A stretch of DNA of 46,439 nucleotides from an uncultured Bacteroidales bacterium (GTDB taxonomy: Bacteria > Bacteroidota > Bacteroidia > Bacteroidales > WCHB1-69). The notes below the pieces were generated by a model. That model did no database searches and was not told where the DNA came from. It worked only from the letters and a program-made list of their open reading frames with translations. The stretch lies in assembly GCA_905233745.1 (NCBI GenBank), contig CAJODA010000008.1, positions 1 through 46,439 on the forward strand. The letters run 5' to 3'. The position numbers and the translations under genes are program-made. Positions 16,908 through 24,727 of this stretch are shown here, one piece after another. Position 1 is the stretch's first letter. Every line of letters starts with the position of its first letter.

Positions 16908-18077
16908 TTACATTTGGACAGCGGATGGTGTGGAATTGTCTTCGATATACCAATACACTATGGTCACGACATCGTCTGCCTTCAGCATGTAGTCGCCGTT
17001 CTTCGTGCCGTCGTACTTCACCTTGTTCTCCTCGTTGGCAACCGGAAGCAACGCTCCGTTGTTGCTGCCGCCCACCATCACACCGTTGACGTACACTCTG
17101 TAGATGCAGTCCGTTTTGATTGTACGGGAGAGTGTGAACACGGTTTCCGTGGTTGTCTGGTCTACGGCCACCACAAAGTGTTCCTGCCTCATCTTGGGCA
17201 TGTTGCTGATTTGGATTTGCATCTGTGCAAGCAGGGCATCGACTTCCGCCTTGGTGTAGGTCTCCGTTTTGGTGTAAACATCGGCGGCGTTGGCCTTCAA
17301 GTTCACCGTTGCGCGGATGGCGGCGGCCGTGTCAATCAGGGCACTGCGAACATGGGAGCTGGCGGTATCGATGTTGGCCTGCAGTTGGTTCACTTGCGTG
17401 CTCATGCTGCCGCGGATGGCGGCGGCCGTGTCAATCAGGGCACTGCGAACATGAGAGCTGGCGGTATCGATGTTGGCCTGCAGCCGGTTCGCTTGCGTGC
17501 TCATGCTGCCGCGGATGGCGGCGGCTGTGTCAATCAAGGCATTATGCAAAGCAGCGCTGTCGGTGGTAATGCGGTTGTTGATGGCCGTGGCATTGGCATC
17601 GATCAGCGTGCCCAATGCGAGGCTGTCGGCATGCATCTTGTTGTAGATGTTCTGCACCGTCGTCGCTTCGGGATTCACCTGCTCCGTGTAGTCCGCATAA
17701 CGAGCATACGGCACCGCCGTGAGCGGCATGTCCTGCTCGGCCACCAACTCATGGTTGCCCGCTTTCTCTATCCGGGTCGACAGCCGGGCCGTCTTCCATT
17801 GGATGTCGTTCCAGTTGCCTGTATGTTCTGTGCCATTTCCAACCAGAAGCGAGATCAGGCCGTTGGCGTTGCTGGTCACATTATGCGTCTCGGAATAGAC
17901 CACCGGGCCGCCAGGAACGTTGGTGATGGTCACCGTCACCGTGAGATTCTCATTATAGACGAGACGGTTGTCGCTGTTGCGCACCACCGCCTGATAACTG
18001 ATTCTGTCATTTCCGTTTTGAGCAAACACATTTGCCGCAAAGAACAAAACCACCAAAAAGAACAAAACTTTTTTCAT
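16908..18077 (-). CDS. Secreted coiled-coil protein with internal 33-residue repeats
   Basis: 389 residues from the ATG at 18077, which begins a clean signal peptide (MKKVLFFLVVLFFAANVFAQ). An in-frame ATG at 18098 would add 7 residues. The N-terminal domain (ISYQAVVRNSDNRLV ... PLTAVPYARYAD) is a Bacteroidota module often placed ahead of tail-fibre or FISUMP domains. A helical region with 33-residue repeats (ALIDTAAAIRGSMSTQ..., about 2.4 copies) is likely a coiled-coil stalk. A final beta-rich domain of about 100 residues contains YRVYVNGVMVGG. It is predicted to be extracellular and perhaps trimeric. It lies 42 bp upstream of the 919-residue gene. Confidence 0.75.
   Translation of the reverse strand: MKKVLFFLVVLFFAANVFAQNGNDRISYQAVVRNSDNRLVYNENLTVTVTITNVPGGPVVYSETHNVTSNANGLISLLVGNGTEHTGNWNDIQWKTARLSTRIEKAGNHELVAEQDMPLTAVPYARYADYTEQVNPEATTVQNIYNKMHADSLALGTLIDANATAINNRITTDSAALHNALIDTAAAIRGSMSTQANRLQANIDTASSHVRSALIDTAAAIRGSMSTQVNQLQANIDTASSHVRSALIDTAAAIRATVNLKANAADVYTKTETYTKAEVDALLAQMQIQISNMPKMRQEHFVVAVDQTTTETVFTLSRTIKTDCIYRVYVNGVMVGGSNNGALLPVANEENKVKYDGTKNGDYMLKADDVVTIVYWYIEDNSTPSAVQM
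17312..17545 (-). repeat. 99-bp in-frame tandem repeat inside the coiled-coil gene
   Basis: Unit 1 is 17312-17410, unit 2 is 17411-17509, and a partial third unit begins at 17510 and fades after about 35 bp. The two full units differ at only a few bases. The period is a multiple of 3, so unit gain or loss would change stalk length without a frameshift. Confidence 0.9.
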
Positions 18078-18146
18078 AACCTTGTTGTATTTATTCATTA
18101 ATTATTTATTTCTGTTTTTATAAATTTCCATTCCTATTTAACTGTA

Positions 18147-19199
18147 CTAGTAGTTCTTCACACAGCGCACGCTGTAGCCGTCCTCCGCAAATATCACGGG
18201 AGAGGTGAGAATCCCGTCGCAGCTGTATTCCGTGCAGATGACCGAGTACGAGCCCGGCGTCGAGGATATCTTCCACAGGCGCGTCATGCCCAGCAGGTTC
18301 TCATAACGGTCAAGTGACGAGCTGTAGATACCCGCCAGAAGCAGGGTGAACTCGCTGCTGTTCACTCCCCCACCCCCGATCTAGTAGTCCGGGGTGTGCA
18401 GCTCGTCGGTGTTGTGGCGCTCCAGGGCCGCAGTCTCCGGCACTGCCGGAATGTGCCAGCCCTCGGGGCACACGCCGCGCACGAAACCCTCGTCGTCAAC
18501 CGGAGGCACGGACAAAGTCCCCTCCGGGATGCGGACGGCCGACTGCCACGTGTACAGGCGGCCAAACAGGTTCACATTTGCCTCGGCGTCAGGAAAGTCC
18601 GTGTTCGTATAGACCTTTGCCACCGGAACCTCCACGCCATCGTAATAGTGGGTTGACTGAAGGTTCTCCTTCGTCCAGCAGTAGGAGGGCATCCCCGTTG
18701 TACGCAGCACGAGCGTGTTGTACGTATGGCTGTCGTAGTCATCCACCGTGTACGGGCAGAGCGACGCTTGTAGCGTCACCACGCTGTCGCAACCGTGCTC
18801 GCTGCTGAAGTTTATGACATTCTCGCCGTCCACTATCTGGTAGTCAGTCCCGCTCTGGAGCAGGCTCCCCGGTATGACAGGATAAAAACCGTGGTACATC
18901 TCGCTGGTCTCCACCGTGAAGGTGTCCCATACCGTGAGCGTCAGTTCGAACAGACTGTCATAGCCCTCCGGGTCAAGGTTCTTCAGATAGAGCTCATGGA
19001 TGTCCGTACCCGGCGTGATCGGAGCCGGGATGTTGTAGTGGTTCTCCGTGTAGGGTAGTTCTGGCAGGTCTCATCCGTAATTTCACGGTAACCGAGCTGA
19101 GCCTGGGCCACTCCGAACGACACCTCGTACGAGGCGTTGGAAACCTGCAGGAAGAAGGGCTGTCCGACAGCCACATAGGTGCCTGTTGTGGCATCGGTC
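18147..19199 (-). pseudogene. Decayed FISUMP-type surface protein gene
   Basis: Reading leftwards, the remnant begins without a start codon near 19199 (STDATTGTYVAVGQPFFLQV). It runs to ETCQNY, where one base is lost near 19051-19060. It resumes in another frame at YTENHYNIPAPITPG and continues through CWTKENLQS, LFGRLYTWQSAV and CPEGWHIP, the FISUMP signature. At 18381-18383 an in-frame TAG interrupts DELHTPDY / IGGGGVNSSEF. The same frame then continues to the normal family end YSVRCVKNY, with a stop at 18147. 5' truncation, a frameshift and a nonsense codon mark it as dead, unless the frameshift is an assembly error. It lies upstream of, and in line with, the three surface-protein genes. 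Confidence 0.82.
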
Positions 19200-19343
19200 G
19201 AGAAAAAGAAAAAGATTGTTTTTATTGATGAACTGCCATGGATGGATACGCCTAAACAGTACTGCGAATCAAAGAATTTGGGTTACAAGGACCGGCAGAA
19301 TTCGGATAGACTCATAAAATTTGGTTACTTATCACAGGGATGA
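19200..19343 (+). pseudogene. Fragment of an AAA-family ATPase gene
   Basis: A plus-strand frame gives EKKKKIVFIDELPWMDTPK (19200-19256). This is the Walker B region of the archaeal-type or DUF4143-associated AAA ATPases that are common in Bacteroidales. There is no Walker A, no N-terminal part and no helicase-like remainder. The frame runs on for 28 residues I do not recognise and stops at 19343. It abuts the broken end of the FISUMP remnant exactly, so this is a recombination scar. From 19344 to the promoter of the next gene I see nothing coding. Confidence 0.7.
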
Positions 19344-19408
19344 CATAATTAAAAAAAACAACGCTTTCTCAATCACCAGGACCCAACGTTTCTTAAAGTA
19401 AAATTCAT

Positions 19409-19416
19409 TACCTTTG
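19409..19416 (+). promoter_or_regulatory. Bacteroidota -7 box for the T9SS-sorted protein
   Basis: TACCTTTG lies 23 bp before the ATG at 19440. It is the only box in this window not followed by C. Confidence 0.5.
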
Positions 19417-19439
19417 TGGCTTCTTAAAACAATGCTATT

Positions 19440-20903
19440 ATGAAACGTTTTTCCTTGATTCTTCTATCCTTGTGTTTTCTCTTCTCTTTGAAACTGACAG
19501 CACAGACCCAAGACAGCACCATAAGCATACCGAATGGCAGTTTCGAACAATGGTCGAATGGCAGCGGATACAGTGTAATGGTCATTTTCTTCCCGCTTCA
19601 GATCTATAGCGGTTATACCTATCCTACGGGATGGGACTATCCGACCTATCCTGTGAACGAGACGGTCACGTATAGCGGAATGGATGTCAATGTGAACACC
19701 AATCTGCCGCTATTGAAAGTATCCAACGACACCGAAAACACCGTTGACGGGAATTATGCGCTGAAGATGCAGAGTTTCATGCTCTCCGACATCCTCTCGT
19801 CCTCCGCGTATAACCTTGCCCAGTCCTCCCTGGACCCGATGCTTACCACCACAATCTTCCCAACCATCCTCACCACGGGTGTGGTTGACATCGACCAATT
19901 CTTGCCGCTCATGTATGACTTAACCGGCAACCTCGGGAACATGACCCAACTGTTACCCATCCTCGACAGCTTGGATGTCAACACGATTATTGACGGCGGA
20001 ATTTCCTTGAACGGCGCGATTCCGGAGAGGCTGACCGGACATTACAAATACACCTCTGCGATTGGCGGTGATAATGGAGGCATACTGCTTCTCGGCACCA
20101 AATACAACCCGGTCTCTGGGCGACGCGAGATAGTAGGCGCCGGATACACCACTGCTCTGACCGACGCCTCTGCATATACTCCTTTCGAGGTGGCCTACAC
20201 CCCGCTCTCGGAAATCAATCCCTCTTCCCCGGCCGTTGAAGCCGACTCATTGGTTATCATGCTCTTCTCCTCTGCCAACTCCGCACCGCAGCAAGGCTCC
20301 GCCCTTTATCTCGACCATCTTCAGCTTTGGGGACATGGGATTGTTGTTGAAGACACCTGCAGTGCAATCTTCGATTTGACGGTACAAAGCACAGACACCA
20401 TGCATGCCACGCTAAACTGGGGGTTTGAAGGCACACCCGACCATTTCGAAGCAGAGTACGGCGCACAGGGGTTCACACCCGGAAACGGAACACCGGTCAG
20501 TGTCACCACCAACCACCTCGCCCTGTCCGACCTGCAGCCCGGCACCTACTACGACGTGTACGTGCGCTGCGTATGTGACAGTACACTCGCGGGTGAGTGG
20601 GCCATGGTGAATTTCCGCACCGATACGTTGGGTTCGCCCGGCGACAATGACACCACAGGCATTCAGACATACCGAGCCGACAATCTGCTCGTCTATCCCA
20701 ATCCGGCAAAGGGGCACTGCACCGTGCGTTTCGCCCATGAAATGCCGAAAGTCGTCCGGTTATACAGCATAGACGGCAAACTGTTACGGCAACTCATTCC
20801 CGACAAGGAGACGATGGAACTGAGCCTGCCCACCCCCGGCATATTCCTCCTCCAATGCGAAATGGAAACAGGAACTGCCACCCACAAAATTATAAACCAA
20901 TAA
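19440..20903 (+). CDS. Secreted protein with fibronectin III domain and T9SS type A sorting signal
   Basis: 487 residues. A signal peptide covers about 1-21 (LKLTAQ). Residues about 28-310 begin IPNGSFEQWSNG and include DHLQLWG, a beta-sandwich layout like the PCMD/carbohydrate-associated domains of Bacteroidota; this assignment is tentative. A fibronectin type III domain follows (about 318-410, with HATLNWGFEGTPDHFEAEYG and LQPGTYYDVYVRCVC). The C-terminal domain (about 420-487) has NLLVYPNPAKG and ends GIFLLQCEMETGTATHKI, a T9SS type A sorting signal. The product should be exported by T9SS and anchored at the cell surface. The voltage-gated channel gene follows after 47 bp. Confidence 0.83.
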   Translation: MKRFSLILLSLCFLFSLKLTAQTQDSTISIPNGSFEQWSNGSGYSVMVIFFPLQIYSGYTYPTGWDYPTYPVNETVTYSGMDVNVNTNLPLLKVSNDTENTVDGNYALKMQSFMLSDILSSSAYNLAQSSLDPMLTTTIFPTILTTGVVDIDQFLPLMYDLTGNLGNMTQLLPILDSLDVNTIIDGGISLNGAIPERLTGHYKYTSAIGGDNGGILLLGTKYNPVSGRREIVGAGYTTALTDASAYTPFEVAYTPLSEINPSSPAVEADSLVIMLFSSANSAPQQGSALYLDHLQLWGHGIVVEDTCSAIFDLTVQSTDTMHATLNWGFEGTPDHFEAEYGAQGFTPGNGTPVSVTTNHLALSDLQPGTYYDVYVRCVCDSTLAGEWAMVNFRTDTLGSPGDNDTTGIQTYRADNLLVYPNPAKGHCTVRFAHEMPKVVRLYSIDGKLLRQLIPDKETMELSLPTPGIFLLQCEMETGTATHKIINQ

Positions 20904-20913
20904 TACCCCTCCC

Positions 20914-20941
20914 CTTTCACCTTTCACCTTTCACCTTTCAC
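20914..20941 (+). repeat. CTTTCAC x4 tandem repeat
   Basis: Four perfect heptamers CTTTCAC lie between the T9SS protein stop (20903) and the channel ATG (20951). They form a pyrimidine-only-but-for-A leader directly before a start codon. Confidence 0.85.
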
Positions 20942-20950
20942 CCCTCCCTC

Positions 20951-21724
20951 ATGAAACCCATTAAAGACGTTTTGCTGAACGACAAGTTCATACTCTCCGT
21001 AATTCTGCTGAACTCCCTTATCATCTTTCTGCAAGCCAGCAATATAGACAATCTATTTCTACAAATTGTCGATATCCTGTGCACCCTGGTGTTCATGATT
21101 GAGATGGTCATAAAGCACAAGGAGTACGGTTTCAAGGGTTACTGGACCTCGGGATGGAACCTGCTTGACGGCACTCTGGTCATCCTCTCCTTGCCCTCCG
21201 TTGTGGCATTCTTCATCCCCTCAAATCTCCTGGACTTGTCATTCCTGATGGTACTCCGGGTATTGCGTATGTTCCGGTTTCTCCGCGTACTGCACTTTTT
21301 CCCAAACATCAGCCAGATCATTGCAGGGCTGAAACTCGCGATACGGGAGTCCTATGCCATCCTATTTTGCTTCCTTGTGATGATTGTGGTTTTCGGACTC
21401 ATCAACTGCAGTCTTTTCCAAGACCTGGCGCCAGAGTTCTTCGCCACCCCCATCGACTCCATATACTCTGTGTTCCGCCTCTGCACCGTGGAGGGCTGGT
21501 ATGACATACCGGACACCATTGCGGCGGCCACAACGCCCGCCATCGGGAAGATTGTCAGGCTCTATTTCTGCATATTGCTCGTTGGAGGCGGTATCATCGG
21601 AATGTCCTTCATCAACTCCATTTTCGTCGATGCCATGGCTGCGGACAACAACGACGATGTCAAGGCCAAGCTCAACGAGTTGGAGAAAAAAATCGACAAG
21701 CTGATAGAAGACAAGGAGGCATAG
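20951..21724 (+). CDS. One-domain voltage-gated cation channel (BacNav/CavMr-like)
   Basis: 257 residues in the layout of homotetrameric bacterial Nav channels. S1-S3 lie within about 10-95. S4 is LMVLRVLRMFRFLRVLHFF with arginines R103, R106, R109 and R112 every third residue. S5 is about 133-155, the pore loop has filter T179-V-E-G-W-Y-D185, and S6 is about 200-228. A charged heptad C-terminus (about 235-257, VKAKLNELEKKIDKLIED) looks like the coiled-coil tetramerisation tail. Glycine at filter position 4, where NaChBac has serine, suggests Ca2+ may permeate. The ATG at 20951 is preferred; upstream in-frame codons would translate the repeat and part of the previous gene. Confidence 0.85.
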   Translation: MKPIKDVLLNDKFILSVILLNSLIIFLQASNIDNLFLQIVDILCTLVFMIEMVIKHKEYGFKGYWTSGWNLLDGTLVILSLPSVVAFFIPSNLLDLSFLMVLRVLRMFRFLRVLHFFPNISQIIAGLKLAIRESYAILFCFLVMIVVFGLINCSLFQDLAPEFFATPIDSIYSVFRLCTVEGWYDIPDTIAAATTPAIGKIVRLYFCILLVGGGIIGMSFINSIFVDAMAADNNDDVKAKLNELEKKIDKLIEDKEA

Positions 21725-21729
21725 AGGTC

Positions 21730-22863
21730 CTACAATCTCCGCGATATTTTCGGGAGAATCTCGTCTTTCCAAGTGGCGAAGGTTCCCTCAAGGATTTTCT
21801 TCCTGGCCGTAGTTACCAGGTCCAGATAGAAATGCAGGTTGTGCATGCTGCCGATCATCGGGCCGAGAATCTCGTCTGCCACATACAGATGGCGCAGGTA
21901 GGCGCGGGTGTACTCACGGTCGGCGAAAAGTTCACTGCCGGCATCGATCGGCGTGAAGTCGTGTTTCCATTTTTCGTTGCGCATGTTCAGGATACCCTCC
22001 CACGTGAAGATCATGCCGTTGCGTCCGTTGCGGGTCGGCATCACGCAGTCGAACATATCCACGCCCAGCGCGATGTTTTCGATGATGTTGGCGGGTGTGC
22101 CAACGCCCATGAGGTAGCGGGGCTTGTCCTTCGGGAGCACCTGGCAGCACAAGGCTGCAATCTCATACATCTGCTCCACCGGTTCCCCCACCGCCACGCC
22201 GCCAATGGCGATGCCGTCGGGGTTCACCGACTCGCAATATTCGGCGGACCTGACACGCAGATCGTGGTAAACGCCGCCCTGCACGATGGGAAACAGGGTC
22301 TGCTCGTAGCCGTAGTACGGCTCGGTTTCCTCCAGGCGTTTCACGCAGCGCTGAAGCCAATAGTAGGTGGTCTCCATCGACTTCTTGGCGTAGTTATAGT
22401 CGCACGGATAGGGAATGCACTCGTCGAAGGCCATGATGATGTCGGCGCCGATGGCGCGCTCGATATCCATCACGCTTTCGGGGCTGAACAGGTGGCGCGA
22501 GCCGTCAATGTGCGACTGGAACCACACGCCCTCTTCGGGGTTGATTTTGCGCCGGTGACTCAGCGAGAAGACCTGGAATCCGCCGCTATCGGTCAGGATG
22601 GGGCGGTCCCATCCGTTGAACTTGTGCAGGCCGCCCACCTCGCGGAGGACATCGCATCCGGGCCGCAGATAGAGATGGTACGTGTTTCCCAGTATGATCT
22701 GAGCCTTGACATGCTCCTTCAAATCCTTGATATGAACGGCTTTCACCGTACCCAGGGTGCCTACGGGCATGAAAATGGGCGTCTCTATCTGCCCGTGTGC
22801 TGTGGTGATCACGCCCGCGCGGGCGTGACTCTTCGCGTCTTCCTTATTGATTATAAACCTCAT
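21730..22863 (-). CDS. tgt: Queuine tRNA-guanine transglycosylase
   Basis: Exchanges guanine 34 of tRNA Asp, Asn, His and Tyr for preQ1 (or queuine). 377 residues from the ATG at 22863; the ATG at 22893 lies upstream of the likely transcript start. Family motifs are MPVGTLGTVKA, ILGNTYHLYLRPG, LTDSGGFQVFSL with the general-acid aspartate, GGVAVGEP, and GVDMFDCVMPTRNGRNG with the nucleophilic aspartate. The zinc site is altered. The CxCxxC that precedes the conserved SRAYLHHL-type segment reads SELFAD before REYTRAYLRHL, and only the histidine of SMHNLHFY remains. It is convergent with the channel gene (5-bp gap). Confidence 0.95.
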   Translation of the reverse strand: MRFIINKEDAKSHARAGVITTAHGQIETPIFMPVGTLGTVKAVHIKDLKEHVKAQIILGNTYHLYLRPGCDVLREVGGLHKFNGWDRPILTDSGGFQVFSLSHRRKINPEEGVWFQSHIDGSRHLFSPESVMDIERAIGADIIMAFDECIPYPCDYNYAKKSMETTYYWLQRCVKRLEETEPYYGYEQTLFPIVQGGVYHDLRVRSAEYCESVNPDGIAIGGVAVGEPVEQMYEIAALCCQVLPKDKPRYLMGVGTPANIIENIALGVDMFDCVMPTRNGRNGMIFTWEGILNMRNEKWKHDFTPIDAGSELFADREYTRAYLRHLYVADEILGPMIGSMHNLHFYLDLVTTARKKILEGTFATWKDEILPKISRRL

Positions 22864-22882
22864 TTTGTTAATAAATAGCGGG

Positions 22883-22890
22883 CAAAAATA
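22883..22890 (-). promoter_or_regulatory. Bacteroidota -7 box for tgt
   Basis: TATTTTTG followed by C on the minus strand, 19 bp before the ATG at 22863. It lies 23 bp from the opposite-strand box at 22914, so the two promoters share their upstream regions. Confidence 0.6.
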
Positions 22891-22913
22891 CATCTTTTAT
22901 CGCAACTAAAAAC

Positions 22914-22921
22914 TACTTTTG
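22914..22921 (+). promoter_or_regulatory. Bacteroidota -7 box for the GT2 - ECF sigma unit
   Basis: TACTTTTG followed by C, 29 bp before the ATG at 22951. It probably drives both the glycosyltransferase and the overlapping sigma-factor gene. Confidence 0.6.
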
Positions 22922-22950
22922 CAAAGAAATTATTAACCTACCATATACCT

Positions 22951-24081
22951 ATGTTGAAAGACAGCCTATCTTTCACTATTTTAGTTGTTTTCAGCTCTAT
23001 AACCCTACTCCAGCTGCTCTACTATTATGTGATTTACGCACGTTTTTCCTTCTCCAGGAAGAAAAAGCCGGTTGCCATGCAGCAGGTCCCGGTCTCCGTC
23101 ATTGTTGTTGTCAAGGACGCCGCCAACTCATTGTTGAAGTTTTTGCCGCGCATGATGAGCCAGCAATACTCCCAATTCGAGCTTGTGGTCGTGAACGACC
23201 AGTCGCACGACCTGTCCGAGCTGCTGGTGAAGGAGTACCAAAGCCAGTACAGCAACATCAAGCTGGTGGACTTGGAGAGTGCCGTGACCACCATTCGCGG
23301 GAGCAAGTTCGCGCTTTCCATGGGCATCCGCTGCGCCACCTACGAGCACTTGCTCTTCACCGATGTGGAGTGCTGCCCCACATCCTCGCATTGGCTGGAG
23401 AAGATGGCCGACAACTTCGTCTCCCAAAAGCAGATTGTGCTGGGTTACAGTTCCTACGAAAAGCGCAACAACCTCTTCAACCGGCTGCTCCACTTCGACA
23501 ACCTGCACAATGCCGTGCAGTACTTCTCCTTGGCCATGTGCCACTCCACCTACCGCGGCGACCTCAAGAACATCGCCTTCACCAAGGCGTTGTTTTACGC
23601 CCAACGGGGTTTTGCCTCCCACAACCACATCAGCTGCGGTGAGGAGGACATCTTCATCTCCCGCGCCGCCAACCGTCAGAACACGGCGGTGGAATTCTCC
23701 CCCGAATCTTTCGTCCTGCTCCAGCACAAGATACCCTACAGCTACTGGAAGAACCATAAAATGGGACTCTACTACACCCGCAAGATGAACACGCTCAGAA
23801 ACCGCCTGACGCTCAGTTTCTACGCCCTCATCAACCTGCTGTTTTATGTGGCGCTCGTCCTCGCCATCATAGGCTCACTGGCGAACAAGCCGCTGCTTTT
23901 CACCATCCTCGGCATTGCCGGCGCCCGCATCATCAGCCAGTATCTCGTCTACGGCATCGCCGCCAGCAAACTCAAAGAGAAACAGGTCATCCCCTTCCTG
24001 CTCATCTACGACATCATCTTCGCCGTGATGAACCCCTACTATTACCTGTCAGCCCAAATCTATCACCATAAATTCAGATAA
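22951..24081 (+). CDS. Membrane-bound GT2 glycosyltransferase
   Basis: 376 residues. An N-terminal membrane helix (about 8-30) precedes a GT2 catalytic domain: VPVSVIVVVKDAANS, VVVNDQSHD, LLFTDVECCP in the place of the DxD motif, and EEDIFISR as the acceptor-side acidic motif. Two membrane helices follow (about 285-345). The architecture suits a polymerising or lipid-linked sugar transferase at the cytoplasmic membrane, for cell-envelope glycan; donor and acceptor cannot be told. The stop codon overlaps the ATG of the sigma-factor gene by one base (TAATG), so translation is probably coupled. Confidence 0.83.
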   Translation: MLKDSLSFTILVVFSSITLLQLLYYYVIYARFSFSRKKKPVAMQQVPVSVIVVVKDAANSLLKFLPRMMSQQYSQFELVVVNDQSHDLSELLVKEYQSQYSNIKLVDLESAVTTIRGSKFALSMGIRCATYEHLLFTDVECCPTSSHWLEKMADNFVSQKQIVLGYSSYEKRNNLFNRLLHFDNLHNAVQYFSLAMCHSTYRGDLKNIAFTKALFYAQRGFASHNHISCGEEDIFISRAANRQNTAVEFSPESFVLLQHKIPYSYWKNHKMGLYYTRKMNTLRNRLTLSFYALINLLFYVALVLAIIGSLANKPLLFTILGIAGARIISQYLVYGIAASKLKEKQVIPFLLIYDIIFAVMNPYYYLSAQIYHHKFR

Positions 24082-24689
24082 TGGAGAACCCCTGCACCAC
24101 CGAGAAAGCCAAACGCGACTACATCCTGCTCCGCCAGGCCCTGGACCACAACGACCAGAAGGCATACGCCGAGCTGATGAAGCTTTATCGCGACAGCATC
24201 TACTATATTCTGGTGAAAATCGTCAAGAACAGCGATGATGCGGAGGACCTGACCCTGGAGACCTTCGGCAAAGCCTTCAAATACCTCGACAAATACTCCC
24301 CGCAATACGCATTCTCCACCTGGCTGTTCCGCATCGCCTTGAACAACAGCATCGACTTCATCCGACACAAGAACAACATTCCGCAGTGCATCGACAGCGA
24401 GCAGTACAACTATGAGCAGGAACAGTTCATCGAGCATTCGCAGTCGGCAGAAACCCCCACCCCGGAGGACCATGTCATGGACAAGCAGAGGGTGGAGATG
24501 CTGCGTCTGGCCGTACAGCAGCTGCCCGAAAAGTATCGCAAGGTGGTGGAGCTCCGCTACTACGAAGAGCTGTCATACGAAGAGATTTCCGAGAAGCTGG
24601 GCATTTCCCTGTCCAACGTCAAGATACAGCTTCTCAGGGCTAAGAACATGCTTTCACAGCTTATGGTGAACGTACGCAACGCCATTTGA
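24081..24689 (+). CDS. ECF-type RNA polymerase sigma factor
   Basis: 202 residues. The sigma region 2 lies at about 15-95 (AYAELMKLYRDSIYYILVKI, then SDDAEDLTLETFGKAF and FSTWLFRIALNNSIDFIR). A linker follows, then sigma region 4 at about 138-200 (LPEKYRKVVELRYYEELS, then YEEISEKLGIS and LLRAKNML), a helix-turn-helix that reads the -35. No anti-sigma gene is next to it. It is translationally coupled to the upstream glycosyltransferase, an arrangement that suggests envelope-related regulation, but the target genes are unknown. Confidence 0.9.
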   Translation: MENPCTTEKAKRDYILLRQALDHNDQKAYAELMKLYRDSIYYILVKIVKNSDDAEDLTLETFGKAFKYLDKYSPQYAFSTWLFRIALNNSIDFIRHKNNIPQCIDSEQYNYEQEQFIEHSQSAETPTPEDHVMDKQRVEMLRLAVQQLPEKYRKVVELRYYEELSYEEISEKLGISLSNVKIQLLRAKNMLSQLMVNVRNAI

Positions 24690-24699
24690 AGAAAAGATG

Positions 24700-24707
24700 T
24701 ATTTTTG
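24700..24707 (+). promoter_or_regulatory. Bacteroidota -7 box for the acyl-CoA synthetase gene
   Basis: TATTTTTG followed by C, starting 10 bp after the sigma-factor stop and ending 20 bp before the ATG at 24728. An in-frame ATG at 24686 lies upstream of the box and is rejected as the start. Confidence 0.6.
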
Positions 24708-24727
24708 CCCGCTTAAATTTAGGTAAA

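Noticed and set aside
18147-18365. Independent 72-residue gene with GTG start
   Set aside because: It is the in-frame continuation of the FISUMP domain after the TAG at 18381, with the family's normal C-terminus.
19200-19277. Extension of the FISUMP remnant's minus-strand frame through this stretch
   Set aside because: The frame happens to stay open, but the plus strand encodes a precise ATPase Walker B segment, so the minus-strand text here is the shadow.
21832-22878. Long antisense reading frame opposite tgt (about 348 codons)
   Set aside because: It mirrors a conserved gene in a GC-biased codon frame and its product has no family features. Similar shadows lie opposite pheT (37824-39071), the cDPGS-like gene (41853-43253), asnS (29752-30945) and rpoN.
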